In this document: positions 49,238-58,578 of the stretch, piece by piece | Position numbering within the stretch: position 1 is the first letter of the stretch | Layout: the number at the start of each line of letters is the position of its first letter | NCBI RefSeq assembly: GCF_025685625.1 | Contig: NZ_JAGSYI010000001.1 | Location: 248,001 to 312,000, forward strand | Source: Acidicapsa acidisoli | GTDB taxonomy: Bacteria; Acidobacteriota; Terriglobia; Terriglobales; Acidobacteriaceae | Reading direction: 5' to 3' | DNA length: 64,000 bases | Program-made: the position numbers and the translations under genes | The notes under the pieces: model-generated | Told to the model about the DNA's origin: nothing | What the model saw: the letters and a program-made list of their open reading frames with translations, nothing else | Databases searched by the model: none

Positions 49238-51379
49238 TTACCGCCGGAATTTGTCCCAGTTGACCAGATCGCCCAGAGTGGTGGTGGAACCGCTCTGCGA
49301 TGAGGAGGAAGATCCGTGATCGCGGTCACGGTCGCGGGAAGGCGACTTGTAGCTTTCGACTTCCGCCCGGCTGGCTTCTTCGCCTACGGCGCGGATGCTA
49401 AGACCGACCTTCTTTTCTTCCACGTTCATCTTGATGATCTTGAAGTCGTGCTCCTGGCCCTGTTCCAGCGTGAGCGGGTGACCAGATGCATCGACCGCTT
49501 CCGAAACATGGCAGAGTCCTTCGACTCCCTCGGCAACTTCGACAAAGGCGCCGAACTGCGCGGTGCGCAGAACCTTGCCGTGAACCACATCGCCGACTCG
49601 GTGCTGGGTGAAGAAAGTCTCCCAGACATCGGGCTGCAACTGCTTCACGCCGAGCGAAAGGCGGCGGTTTTCCGGCTCGACACCGAGAACGACAGCCTTG
49701 ACCTTTTCACCCTTCTTCAGCACTTCCGAAGGATGCTTGACGCGCTTGGTCCAGCTCAGGTTCGAAACGTGCACCAGACCGTCGATGCCGTCTTCGATCT
49801 CGATGAAGGCGCCGAAGTCGGTGAGGTTGCGAACGCGGCCTTCGACAATGGCTCCGGTCGGGTAGCGCTCGGAGAGATTCTCCCAGGGATTTTCCTGCAA
49901 CTGCTTCATCCCGAGAGAGATACGGCGATCAGACGGGTTGACGCTGATGACCACGGTCTCGACTTCGTCGCCTGGCTTGACCAGTTTCGACGGATGCTTC
50001 ATCCGCTTCGACCATGTCATTTCGGAGACGTGTACGAGGCCTTCGATTCCCTGCTCGAGTTCAACAAACGCGCCGTAATCGGTCACCGAGAGGATGCGGC
50101 CCTTAACATGGGCACCTACCGGGTAACGCTCGACGGCGTCGAGCCACGGATCAGGCGTGAGCTGTTTGAAGCCCAGCGAAACGCGCTGCTTATCCTTGTC
50201 GAACTTGAGCACCTTGACCTGAATCTCGTCGCTGACGTTGACCAGATCGCGGGGGTGCGTGAGACGGCCCCAGCTCATGTCGGTAATGTGCAGCAGGCCA
50301 TCGATGCCGCCCAGGTCCACGAACGCACCGTAATCGGTGAGATTCTTGACCGTGCCGGTGAGGACCGCGCCCTCTTCCAGATGTTCAAGAGTCATGGAAC
50401 GCTTGGCGTTCTGCTCTTCTTCGAGGATCTCTTTGCGGCTGACGACGACATTGCCGCGCTTCTTGTTCAGCTTGATGACGCGAACTTCAATCTGCTGGCC
50501 AAGATAGCCGTCGAGATTGCGAACGGGGCGCACTTCGAGCTGAGAACCTGGCAAAAAGGCCTTGAGGCCGATATCGACCGTAAGACCGCCCTTGACGCGG
50601 CTGACAACTGTTCCAATCATCGGAGTCTTGTCGTTTGCCGCTTTTTCGATCACGTCCCAGACGCGGAGGCGCTGCGCCTTGTCGTAGCTGACCAGGTAGC
50701 CGCCCTCGGGCTCTTCGCGCTCGATGACCACTTCAATCTGGTCGCCGGCTTTGAACTTTGGCTGGCCATTATGATCGTTGACCTGCTCGATGGGGAGCAG
50801 TCCTTCGGACTTGAGACCTACGTCGATTACCGCGTGCTTGTCTGTCAGCTTAATGACCGTGCCGGTGACTACGGAATCGCCGTACGCCTCGACAGCCGCG
50901 GCTTCGGCCGCCTGCTCGCGCTCAAAGGCTTCGAGCTGGGCAGAGAAATCCTCGCCGCCATCAAAGTCGTGATCGTGCTGGGACGCGACATTGGCGACAA
51001 CCGGCTTCACAGCCTGGCGCTCGGGCGCTTTGGGAGTTGCGACTGGCGCAGCCGACACGGGGCTGCTTACGGGCGCGGAACTTGCCACTTCCGGCTCGCT
51101 GGCAGGCGCAGCTTCGGCTGCCGATTGCGCAACAGGCGCGGCAATCGGAGTTTCGGCTTCCACCGCAACCGAGGAACCCTCGGCCGTTTCGGACGCAACC
51201 GTGGCCAGAGCAGACTCAACCGCAGAAGCATCGACGGTTTCAAGCTCTTCAGAGACAACGGGGTTAGACGTGGATTCGAGCGACGGCTCTTGCAGCTCCG
51301 TCACGGACTCAAGTTCGGGGGTTTCCAGTTCGGTGTTCAGGGGTGTGCTCTCGGTTTCAAGATTGAGGACGTCTGCCAT
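49238..51379 (-). CDS. rpsA: 30S ribosomal protein S1 with long N-terminal extension
   Basis: A 713-residue mRNA-binding protein of the small subunit. Six S1 OB-folds are seen: GDSVVTGTVIKLTDKHAVID, MIGTVVSRVKGGLTVDIGLK, TGTVKNLTDYGAFVDLGG, KGRILSVTDYGAFVELEQG, EGRVRNLTDFGAFIEIEDG and HGKVLRTAQFGAFVEVAEG. Before them lies an extension of about 165 residues rich in Glu, Ala, Val, Ser and Pro; after them a Ser/Arg/Asp tail with DRDRDHGSSSSS. The ATG at 51379 (GGAG nine bases upstream) is chosen; in-frame starts at 51466 and 51505 would lengthen the extension further. Confidence 0.94.
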   Translation of the reverse strand: MADVLNLETESTPLNTELETPELESVTELQEPSLESTSNPVVSEELETVDASAVESALATVASETAEGSSVAVEAETPIAAPVAQSAAEAAPASEPEVASSAPVSSPVSAAPVATPKAPERQAVKPVVANVASQHDHDFDGGEDFSAQLEAFEREQAAEAAAVEAYGDSVVTGTVIKLTDKHAVIDVGLKSEGLLPIEQVNDHNGQPKFKAGDQIEVVIEREEPEGGYLVSYDKAQRLRVWDVIEKAANDKTPMIGTVVSRVKGGLTVDIGLKAFLPGSQLEVRPVRNLDGYLGQQIEVRVIKLNKKRGNVVVSRKEILEEEQNAKRSMTLEHLEEGAVLTGTVKNLTDYGAFVDLGGIDGLLHITDMSWGRLTHPRDLVNVSDEIQVKVLKFDKDKQRVSLGFKQLTPDPWLDAVERYPVGAHVKGRILSVTDYGAFVELEQGIEGLVHVSEMTWSKRMKHPSKLVKPGDEVETVVISVNPSDRRISLGMKQLQENPWENLSERYPTGAIVEGRVRNLTDFGAFIEIEDGIDGLVHVSNLSWTKRVKHPSEVLKKGEKVKAVVLGVEPENRRLSLGVKQLQPDVWETFFTQHRVGDVVHGKVLRTAQFGAFVEVAEGVEGLCHVSEAVDASGHPLTLEQGQEHDFKIIKMNVEEKKVGLSIRAVGEEASRAEVESYKSPSRDRDRDHGSSSSSQSGSTTTLGDLVNWDKFRR

Positions 51380-51664
51380 GACTGCCAGCTCCGGGATTCC
51401 AGTTCCCGTGGACAGGGGGTCTAGATTTCCTGTCTCGGTGATCAGCCCCTGCCGGTGCTCATTCATTCGGCAGAAGGTCGCGGTCGTAGCCACGTCTTCC
51501 GGCAAGTTCTGCCTCTCAAGGAGTTCCTGCGGAGTGCCGGAGAATCCGACCGAACTAAATGGCCAGAATCTACGTCTATCTACTTGGAAGAGCTTGAGAA
51601 GATCCGGTCAGCCAGTGGCAGGCCGCACCCGTATGCTGGAATCCGCGCATAAGGGTACTCCTGA

Positions 51665-51694
51665 AGTGTAGCAATGCGCTGTTCAGAAGGTCAA
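51665..51694 (-). promoter_or_regulatory. Candidate rpsA promoter
   Basis: On the minus strand TTGACC (51694-51689) and TACACT (51670-51665) are spaced by 18 bases. The leader to the rpsA ATG would be about 280 bases. The rest of the 490-base gap between rpsA and the HIT gene holds no supported gene apart from a possible 24-codon leader frame at 51576-51650. Confidence 0.45.
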
Positions 51695-51859
51695 TGCAAG
51701 GATGTGGCAGGGACCACTTTGCAACCACTTATTCAAGAAAGGTGCTCCATCCTTGGTGCATCTTGGCGCAAAACCCTCCTAAAGTCTGAGATTTGTAGGG
51801 GTATACTGCCTGCGGCGGGGTGTTCGGCCAGAGTTCCGGCCGCTCCACACACGCCAATC

Positions 51860-51865
51860 TATACT
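51860..51865 (+). promoter_or_regulatory. Candidate -10 element giving a leaderless HIT-gene mRNA
   Basis: TATACT exactly 7 bases upstream of the ATG at 51873, with no Shine-Dalgarno in the gap. No clear -35 hexamer is seen. A second TATACT at 51802-51807 could serve a leadered transcript. Confidence 0.35.
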
Positions 51866-51872
51866 CGCCAAT

Positions 51873-52445
51873 ATGGATCTGCTTTGGACTCCCTGGCGCT
51901 ATCGCTACGTAACCAACGCTGAAAAGGCTATCCGACCCGGAGTTCCACGCGGCCTGGAGGATTGGCCGGGGGACCTGGGCTGCGTTTTCTGCAACATGCT
52001 GGCGGCCGTCGACCACGCGATTGCGAACGGCAAGCCCGTTGACGAGGCTGAAATGGCCGCTGGCCTCATCCATCGCGAAGCAGATTGCTTCATCTGCCTG
52101 AATGCCTTTCCCTACACCTCGGGCCACGTCATGGTGATTCCTCATAGGCATGAGGCCAGTCTTGCCGCGTTGCCCGTGGCGACCGCACATGAATTGATGG
52201 ACCTGGCGCAGAAGACAGAGCGCGTTCTGGCCACTCTTTATTCACCGCACGGGATCAACTTCGGGCTAAATCTAGGGCAGGCTGCGGGCGCAGGAGTCGC
52301 GGGCCATCTGCATCTTCATGCGCTGCCGCGATGGATCGGCGACACCAATTTCATGACCACCGTCGCCGAGACCCGCGTGATGCCCGAGGATCTGGACATC
52401 ACATGGAAACGCATGAGGACGGCATTTGCTGAATTAGCGAGTTAG
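51873..52445 (+). CDS. HIT-family nucleotide hydrolase or phosphorylase
   Basis: A 190-residue member of the histidine-triad family, closest to the Ap4A phosphorylase-like group. It shows the N-terminal LLWTPWRYRYVTNAEKA, a CxxC (LGCVFCNMLA), the nucleotide-binding YTSGHVMVIPHRHEASLAAL and the triad GHLHLHALPRW. C-terminal residues include DLDITWKRMRTAFAELAS. The zinc-type Cys pair is common in this subgroup. The true substrate (Ap4A, ADP-sugar or other) cannot be told. Confidence 0.9.
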   Translation: MDLLWTPWRYRYVTNAEKAIRPGVPRGLEDWPGDLGCVFCNMLAAVDHAIANGKPVDEAEMAAGLIHREADCFICLNAFPYTSGHVMVIPHRHEASLAALPVATAHELMDLAQKTERVLATLYSPHGINFGLNLGQAAGAGVAGHLHLHALPRWIGDTNFMTTVAETRVMPEDLDITWKRMRTAFAELAS

Positions 52446-52500
52446 CTCGCGCTTCGCGCGTTGGCCAGTTGGCAGATTAGCGGATTCTTGAGCTGCGAAT

Positions 52501-53991
52501 TTAGCTCCGATTCAGAGGCAAACTCTTATCTTCCTCGCCGCTCGCTGCCAGCGAAAGCGCGGCCTGTTCTTCGGCATCCAATCCAGCGGCATCGAGAAGC
52601 TTCGATGGTAGTTGCTTGCTGGTGCGGATGCCTGCCTTTTTCAGCATCTCGGTTTGCCGGACGAGGTTACCGGAGCCTGTGCTGAGCTTGTTCATCGCGT
52701 TCTGATAGCTTTGGTCTGCGCTGCGCAGGCTATCGCCTACTTTGGTGAGATCGGCCACAAAATTGACGAACTTCTCGTACAGCTTCGTGCCGCGCTCGAC
52801 AATGTCCGCAACGCTGCGAGCCTGCTGCTCCTGTTGCCAGAGGTTATCGACGATGCGAATGACGAAGAGGAGCGTCGTCGGGCCAACCAGCAGGACGTTG
52901 CGCTCGTAAGCTTCGCGCCATAAGTCGCCAGCCTCCTGCATGGCGAGGAGAAACGCCGGCTCGACAGGGATGAACATCACAACAAAATCAGGAGAGTCAA
53001 GACCGGAAAGCTTGTGATAACTGCGCTTGGCAAGCCCGTCCAGATGCGCCCGGACGCTGACCAGATGCTGCTTCAGGGCAATCTTGCGCGCGTCTTCCGT
53101 CACAGCGTTGGCGTAGTCCGTGTAGGCGTTGAGCGAAACCTTGGAATCGACCACCAGATGGCGTCCGCCGGGAAGGTTGATGATGACGTCCGTTCGTGAG
53201 GCCTTGCCACGTGCACCATCTTCATCCACAACCGCTCCGAAGCTCTCCTGGAACCGGTATTGTTCGCCTTCGCGCAATCCGGCTTTTTCGAGCAGATCGC
53301 GCAGGATGAACTCTCCCCAGTCGCCTTGCGTCTTCGACGATCCGCGCAACGCGGTGGTCAGATTATGAGCCTCGGCGCTGAGCTGCTGGTTCAGCTTCTC
53401 CAGCGATTCGAGTTTGCCGCGCAATTCGACACGACCGGCTAGGGACTCCTTCTGTGCGTCCTCGACCTTGCCGCGAAAATCATTGATCTGAACGCGCAGC
53501 GGATTCAAGAGCTGGTCGAGATTAGCCTTGTTCTGCTCTGTAAATTTCGTCGATTTTTCATCGAGAATCTTTCCCGCCAGAGCTTCAAACTGGTGCGTCA
53601 GCTCGGTCCGTGCTTCGGTGAGCAGCTTCAGCTTCTCCTGAAAACTGGAGCGTTCGCCTCTAAGCTCCGCCTCCAGACGGCTGATTGTCGAACCTTGCTC
53701 CTGCTCAATCTTTGCCCGCACCGCGAGAGCCTTTTGCAGCTCCTCCTTCTCGGCGGCGATCAGCCCGATGCTCTTCTCACGCTCTGCCGCCAGAGACTGG
53801 AAGCCCGCTCGCGCGGCAACATCGGCCTGCGCCGACACCAGTTCGAGACGCACCGACCCCACTTCTTTGGTAAGTTCCGCATTGCGGTCTTGCAATTGTT
53901 TCTTTTCGGCCGCGGCAGATGTGGATCGGAGCCAGTAACCTACCAGTATTCCGGCAAAAGCAGCGACAATTGCGGCAATTAAGGACTGCAT
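52501..53991 (-). CDS. rmuC: DNA recombination protein RmuC
   Basis: A 496-residue nuclease-like protein that limits inversion at short inverted repeats in E. coli. It has an N-terminal membrane anchor (LIAAIVAAFAGILVGYWL), a long coiled coil through about residue 200 and the RmuC domain with RGSSKTQGDWGEFILRDLLE, then INLPGGRHLVVDSKVSL and FVVMFIPVEPAFLLAM. The domain belongs to the restriction-like nuclease fold. It starts at ATG 53991 and is divergent from acpP-fabF. Confidence 0.93.
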   Translation of the reverse strand: MQSLIAAIVAAFAGILVGYWLRSTSAAAEKKQLQDRNAELTKEVGSVRLELVSAQADVAARAGFQSLAAEREKSIGLIAAEKEELQKALAVRAKIEQEQGSTISRLEAELRGERSSFQEKLKLLTEARTELTHQFEALAGKILDEKSTKFTEQNKANLDQLLNPLRVQINDFRGKVEDAQKESLAGRVELRGKLESLEKLNQQLSAEAHNLTTALRGSSKTQGDWGEFILRDLLEKAGLREGEQYRFQESFGAVVDEDGARGKASRTDVIINLPGGRHLVVDSKVSLNAYTDYANAVTEDARKIALKQHLVSVRAHLDGLAKRSYHKLSGLDSPDFVVMFIPVEPAFLLAMQEAGDLWREAYERNVLLVGPTTLLFVIRIVDNLWQQEQQARSVADIVERGTKLYEKFVNFVADLTKVGDSLRSADQSYQNAMNKLSTGSGNLVRQTEMLKKAGIRTSKQLPSKLLDAAGLDAEEQAALSLAASGEEDKSLPLNRS

Positions 53992-54291
53992 CGATATTCC
54001 AAGCCTCTTCGCCTAATGTACGCCTTTTGCCTGTGCAATTCCTTCAGAATCTTGACTGCGTTCTATTCCCTGTTCCCTAATCCCTATTCCTGCTCCCCCA
54101 CTCCTTTACATGGATTCGTGTGCCCCGATAGACTTAGAGATTCGGGGCCGTGTGGCTTTCGTTTCTGCTGGAGAGATGCTCGGGCATGTCGTCAAGTATG
54201 GTAGGCTGCGAGTCGAACCTGTAGAAACTTCCGGAGACGGTTTTGCGCGTGTTTTCCGTGTTTTGACAATAATTTTGAGGAGATTTGACAC
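53992..54291. other. Divergent intergenic region between rmuC and acpP
   Basis: 300 bases without a supported gene. A 7-bp hairpin (54122-54128 pairs with 54142-54148) lies in the middle. GAGGAG before the acpP ATG is its ribosome binding site. A strong promoter is expected, but no good hexamer pair was found. Confidence 0.4.
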
Positions 54292-54534
54292 ATGGCAGTG
54301 GAAGAGAAGGTAAAGCAGATTATCGTCGAGCAGCTTCAGGTCGACGAGGCCGAGGTGACCCCCAACGCCAGCTTCCAGGAAGACCTCGGCGCTGATTCGC
54401 TCGACGTTGTCGAGCTGGTAATGCAGTTTGAAGAGGCCTTTGACCTCGAAATTCCCGACGAAGACGCCGAGAAGATCAAGACCGTCAAGGACGCCATCGA
54501 TTACATCGAAAAGAACGCGAAGGCAGGCAAGTAA
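54292..54534 (+). CDS. acpP: Acyl carrier protein
   Basis: An 80-residue carrier of growing fatty acyl chains. The phosphopantetheine attachment Ser is residue 36 in [18 protein letters not shown]. The protein is acidic and helical with a normal length. GGAG lies 9 bases before the ATG. fabF starts three bases after its stop, so they are translated from one transcript. Confidence 0.97.
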   Translation: MAVEEKVKQIIVEQLQVDEAEVTPNASFQEDLGADSLDVVELVMQFEEAFDLEIPDEDAEKIKTVKDAIDYIEKNAKAGK

Positions 54535-54537
54535 ACA

Positions 54538-55788
54538 GTGAGACGCCGCGTCGTCATTACGGGCCTCGGACTGATCTGTGGGGTTGGCAACACCACCCAG
54601 GAGGTCTGGGGCCAGTTGCTGGCTGGAGCCAGTGGTGTTGGGCCGATCACGGCCTTTGACACCACAGGTTTCTCCACCACATTCGCCGCCGAAGTGAAGA
54701 ACTTCGATCCGCTCCAATTCATTGACAAGAAAGAGTCGCGCAAGATGGCCCGCTTCATCCATCTCGCCATCGCCGCGACCCAGGAAGCAATGGAGCAATC
54801 GGGTCTGGTTATCACGCCGGAGAATGAAGAGCGCGTCGGGGTCTTTATCGGCTCGGGCATCGGCGGATTCGAGATCATCGAGCGCGAATACAGCAATCTC
54901 ATTGCCGGTGGACCGCGCAAAATTTCGCCCTTCTTCATTCCGGCGACGATCATCAACATGGCTGCGGGACAGGTGAGCATCCGCTACGGGGCAAAAGGGC
55001 CAATCTCGGCGACGGCAACAGCCTGCGCGACCTCGGCCAACTCCATCGGCGATTCGTTCAAGATGATCCAGCACGGCGAGGCGGACGCGATGATCGCTGG
55101 CGGCTCCGAAGCTGCAGTAACACAACTTTCCATTGGCGGATTTGCAGCCATGCGCGCGCTTTCCACACGCAACGACGAGCCTCAGTTAGCCAGCCGTCCC
55201 TTTGACAAGGATCGCGATGGCTTCGTGCTCGGCGAGGGCGCGGGCATCCTGATTCTCGAGGAACTGGAATTCGCCAAGGCTCGCGGCGCGAAGATTCTGG
55301 GCGAAATTATCGGCTACGGCATGAGTTCGGATGCGTATCACATGACCGGCATTGCACCCGAGGGAGCAGGCGCTCAGCGCAGTATGCGCGCAGCTCTGCG
55401 CGACGCTGGAATTGCTATCGAAGATGTGGATTACGTCAACGCCCATGCCACTTCGACGCCTGCGGGCGACGGCAATGAATCACGCGCGATCGAGCTGGTC
55501 TTTGGAGAAAAGGCGACGAATAAGGTGCTCAAAGTAAGCAGCACCAAATCGATGACCGGCCATCTTCTGGGCGCGGCCGGCGGATTGGAAGCCGGTATCA
55601 CGGCGCTTGCGCTGATCGACCAGAAGATTCCACCTACCATCAATCTGGACACTCCCGGCGAGGATTGCATCCTGGATTACGTCGCCAACAAGGCAGTCGA
55701 CGCTAAAATTGACGTGGCCCTATCGAACTCTTTCGGCTTCGGAGGCATCAACGCCTCGCTGATCATGCGCCGATGGACGGAAGATTAA
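54538..55788 (+). CDS. fabF: 3-oxoacyl-ACP synthase II
   Basis: Condensing enzyme of fatty-acid elongation. The 416-residue protein keeps the Cys-His-His triad: C163 in [15 protein letters not shown], His in [15 protein letters not shown] and His in [17 protein letters not shown]. The C-terminal [15 protein letters not shown] is typical. It starts at GTG 54538 directly after acpP. A very stable terminator follows at 55801. Confidence 0.97.
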   Translation: MRRRVVITGLGLICGVGNTTQEVWGQLLAGASGVGPITAFDTTGFSTTFAAEVKNFDPLQFIDKKESRKMARFIHLAIAATQEAMEQSGLVITPENEERVGVFIGSGIGGFEIIEREYSNLIAGGPRKISPFFIPATIINMAAGQVSIRYGAKGPISATATACATSANSIGDSFKMIQHGEADAMIAGGSEAAVTQLSIGGFAAMRALSTRNDEPQLASRPFDKDRDGFVLGEGAGILILEELEFAKARGAKILGEIIGYGMSSDAYHMTGIAPEGAGAQRSMRAALRDAGIAIEDVDYVNAHATSTPAGDGNESRAIELVFGEKATNKVLKVSSTKSMTGHLLGAAGGLEAGITALALIDQKIPPTINLDTPGEDCILDYVANKAVDAKIDVALSNSFGFGGINASLIMRRWTED

Positions 55789-55800
55789 TTTTCAAATAGC

Positions 55801-55845
55801 AAATAAAAGAGGCGCGGACTGCAACAGTCCGCGCCTCTTTTATTT
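55801..55845 (+). terminator. Strong terminator after fabF
   Basis: A perfect 21-bp stem (55801-55821 pairs with 55825-55845) with a CAA loop, ending in TTTTATTT. The same hairpin faces the YIP1 gene on the other strand (AAATAAAAGAGG side), so it can work both ways. Confidence 0.85.
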
Positions 55846-55861
55846 ATGTGTGGCTCCCTGC

Positions 55862-56623
55862 CTAAGAGAAGGCCACTGCGATTCCCACGCTAAAAATTAC
55901 TGTGACAATCCACCATGCGAAGACAGCGATATAGCCGCTGCTGCGCTTGATTCCCGCAACGATGGAGATGCCGATGGCCGCCAGGACAAGCGTCCAGATC
56001 ATCGTGATATCGATCGAAGTCGCCAGCGCCATCAGAGCCTTGTTGGTATCCGGTGGCAGGTAATAGCCGATATTTGTCCCCGCAAAGTTTTTGACATTAA
56101 AACTCTCCGGGTCCAGACCAGCGAACAGCGCAATCGTCCCGAGGATTACCTTGAACAAACCCGGCAGACCTGCGAACCAGGTGACCGAAAACGCCTGCCA
56201 GAAGGTCGCCTTGCCGCCAAAACCGAAGTTGACCGTGGCAAGCAACACGCCCGCGATCACCGCCGTGCCGATCAATGCGAAGATCGGCAGCGCGGCGAAG
56301 CTGATCTGCGTGGCGATTACCGTGATCTTCATCCTGCTCGCGCGTTGATCCGGGGGCAGCTTGTCCATTTCCTCGGCTTGCTTCGGGCTCTGCTTAATGC
56401 TGTTCTCAGCGACCTGTTCCCATCCGACTCTGGCCTGGATCGCGCCGAACAGGCCGTAGCCGAAGACAATCGTGAGTACAAATGGCAGCCACCAGCTTGT
56501 GCTTCGCTTGATATCGGTGAAGGTTTTGGAAGGTGAAGTGAAGGTATAAATTACGCGCTGCACCTGGCTCAGTTGCGGAGCTTCCTGGCCAGCAGCCACC
56601 GCAGGAATTTGTACGTTGCTCAT
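55862..56623 (-). CDS. YIP1-family membrane protein
   Basis: A 253-residue protein with about five membrane spans (WWLPFVLTIVFGYGLFGAI, FAALPIFALIGTAVIAGVLL, TWFAGLPGLFKVILGTIALF, IWTLVLAAIGISIVAGI) and an N-terminal cytoplasmic segment YTFTSPSKTFTDIKRSTSW, typical of Yip1-like proteins. The ATG at 56623 has GAGAGG 9 bases upstream, which decides it over a start 30 bases earlier. Function unknown. Confidence 0.8.
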   Translation of the reverse strand: MSNVQIPAVAAGQEAPQLSQVQRVIYTFTSPSKTFTDIKRSTSWWLPFVLTIVFGYGLFGAIQARVGWEQVAENSIKQSPKQAEEMDKLPPDQRASRMKITVIATQISFAALPIFALIGTAVIAGVLLATVNFGFGGKATFWQAFSVTWFAGLPGLFKVILGTIALFAGLDPESFNVKNFAGTNIGYYLPPDTNKALMALATSIDITMIWTLVLAAIGISIVAGIKRSSGYIAVFAWWIVTVIFSVGIAVAFS

Positions 56624-56761
56624 GGAATTTCGCCTCTCAAAAGACCGTTTCAACGGCGTACGGCAGACTCTCCGGTCTTTGCCCGCAATTGTACAGTCCC
56701 TTTGAGAAAGGATGAGGAGAAATCACGAAGACAGCCCTCACACTTGTGGCCTGGCCGGGAG

Positions 56762-57343
56762 CTACTTTTCGCTGCTCGGCGGCACAAGACCCTTCAACCG
56801 CATATAGAGAGCCAGGGTAGCGTACTGCTCGTTGTCGTGCGAAACATTTCCCCAGGCAAAGCCGATGCGTGCCCGCGTGACCGGCCCAAGCGTGAGCATC
56901 TGCAGCATGTTGGTCTCTGTAAGGGCGGCATACGCCTTGTCGCACTCCGCAAAGGAAGCCTGCAGCGCGGCAACGATCGCCGCCTTGTCGGCTGTCTCAG
57001 GGGGCACCTTATACAGCGCTTCCGGTGCCGTCTCGTTGAGTGTGCCGCAGCTGCGCAACTGCGCCTCGCTGATATGGTTCACCACGCGCGCAAAGGTCCT
57101 GACCTCCGGCGTAGGACGGAAAGAATAGCTTTCCGTCGGCATCTTATCGGCAGCTTTAAGGATGTTGGCTTTCAGACCGTTATAGCTGCGCAGCACATCG
57201 GCTGCGGGAGTGAACGTTTGCTTCGGCACAGCGGGGTGATCTGCCGGAGCCGCGGTCTGGCCATGAGCGGCCAGGGCGGTGCTCAAGATTGCAAAGGCTG
57301 TAAGGGCTGCAAAGCGTGACAAGGGCGCGTCCTCCGTCGTCAT
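56762..57343 (-). CDS. Exported DinB-family protein
   Basis: A 193-residue protein. A signal peptide (RFAALTAFAILSTALAAHGQ) precedes a four-helix DinB-like bundle with DVLRSYNGLKANILKAADKM, the metal-type His in VVNHISEAQLRSCG and the C-terminal NVSHDNEQYATLALYMRLKG. These His positions fit a DinB metal site, though the third ligand is not assigned. The ATG at 57343 is chosen because the upstream frame is Arg/Pro-rich and not protein-like. Function unknown; DinB proteins often act as thiol-dependent transferases. Confidence 0.82.
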   Translation of the reverse strand: MTTEDAPLSRFAALTAFAILSTALAAHGQTAAPADHPAVPKQTFTPAADVLRSYNGLKANILKAADKMPTESYSFRPTPEVRTFARVVNHISEAQLRSCGTLNETAPEALYKVPPETADKAAIVAALQASFAECDKAYAALTETNMLQMLTLGPVTRARIGFAWGNVSHDNEQYATLALYMRLKGLVPPSSEK

Positions 57344-57398
57344 CGTACCAGAGCACCGTCTATTGCGAATACCGTCCGCCGCAGATATTGGAACCGGT

Positions 57399-58352
57399 TT
57401 ACCTGCCGTGCCCGGCGAGTATCGAGGCTGAAGCCAGGGGCGCGGCCTTTGCCGGACTTGTCGAGCCGGGAGCCGGCGCCTCATTCGACTCCGTATAGCT
57501 CTTGTAAACGGAAATATGGAAGCAGGATTGGCGAAACTCCTCTTCGACATCGATCTTGCCCTGCTGTTCCAGCGGAATCAGCCAGCAGCGCATCCAGCCA
57601 ATTTCTTTGGAGGAGAGACCCTGCTTGGCGATGTCGATGGTGCCGCCAGTCAGGTGCGGTGACGCGATATCCCCGTCCGCTGCTGCTGCATTGCCGTTGA
57701 TCATGCGCAGTCTGCGCTGGTACTCGACCGTGCGCACCGCGGAGGTGACCTCAATCACTGAGCCAGCGAAGCGCGCGGAATGGGCGCGGGCCAGATCGGT
57801 GAGGAATTTCGCCGTCCACGGGCGGCAGTAGCGCCGGTTTTCGGGCAAATCTGTATTTACATGCAGCGCAGCCGAAACCGGCACCGGAACCAGCGACCCA
57901 TGGGCGATGCGGTCTTCGAGATCGGCATCATCCAGGATGCGCTCCAGGCCATCGGCTTCGGCCATCTCGTTCTGATGCACCAGGGATTCATGTGAGCCGC
58001 GCAGCGGCGGCGGAATGTTCAGTCGCGCCCGCAGGAGAACGGGCTCCGAAGACATGTGACGGCCGTGCCTTCCGGCACTTGAGCGCCGCGATGCTTCGCG
58101 CAGACGACTCGCTGGTGCACCCGGCCGATGCAGATGCTGCGCCGGTCGCAATCCAGCGCGGCTCGCGTGTTCTGCGGCCTGTCGTCGTGCGCGAGACTGG
58201 ACGCCGGCTTTGCCGGTTCTCCGCGAAGTTGCAATGGATCTTGTTTGAGCGCGATGATGCGGATGCGCGGGGACGACTGCCATTGACGGAGCAATGACAG
58301 AGAGACTGAAGGCCAAGGCGACCAGAAGCGAAATGAGGTACGAACGTCGCAT
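57399..58352 (-). CDS. DUF5715-like exported protein with M15-peptidase-like domain
   Basis: A 317-residue protein with a signal peptide (ISLLVALAFSLSVIAPSMAV), a long basic Arg/Ala/His-rich linker and a C-terminal domain from about residue 180. SVIEVTSAVRTVEYQRRLRM, IASPHLTGGTIDIAKQGLSS and SCFHISVYKSY resemble the SxxR...H...GxxxDI...H pattern of D,D-carboxypeptidases of family M15. If active it would cut peptidoglycan peptides. The basic linker could bind the wall or nucleic acid. A DUF5715 label is from memory. Confidence 0.72.
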   Translation of the reverse strand: MRRSYLISLLVALAFSLSVIAPSMAVVPAHPHHRAQTRSIATSRRTGKAGVQSRARRQAAEHASRAGLRPAQHLHRPGAPASRLREASRRSSAGRHGRHMSSEPVLLRARLNIPPPLRGSHESLVHQNEMAEADGLERILDDADLEDRIAHGSLVPVPVSAALHVNTDLPENRRYCRPWTAKFLTDLARAHSARFAGSVIEVTSAVRTVEYQRRLRMINGNAAAADGDIASPHLTGGTIDIAKQGLSSKEIGWMRCWLIPLEQQGKIDVEEEFRQSCFHISVYKSYTESNEAPAPGSTSPAKAAPLASASILAGHGR

Positions 58353-58505
58353 AGACGGGGGTATTGGCGAGGTTCGCGGAGGCTACCGAGCTTTACCAGT
58401 GTACCGTTCCGATCCGCGTATTCGGAGTGGCAAGAGTGGTGCGGGCAGGTCCGATAACTGGCGGTCAAGATGACCTACGCTGAAAAAAGTCGAGAAGAAA
58501 ATCGC

Positions 58506-58559
58506 AGTTGTAAAGCGCGACAGGCATCCACAATGGGATGCCTGTCGCGCTTTACAACT
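58506..58559 (-). terminator. Very long terminator hairpin after gyrA
   Basis: A perfect 24-bp inverted repeat (58506-58529 pairs with 58536-58559) with a 6-base loop, starting 20 bases after the gyrA stop. On the minus strand it is followed by GCGATTTTCTTC, a weak U-run. Confidence 0.75.
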
Positions 58560-58578
58560 CCATCTTCTTTCGGTGAGG

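Noticed and set aside
49316-51424. A 702-codon open frame on the plus strand, antisense to rpsA
   Set aside because: It mirrors the codon periodicity of the Glu/Asp/Val/Gly-rich rpsA gene; rpsA has clear S1 domains on the other strand, and the antisense product shows no recognisable fold or ribosome binding site.
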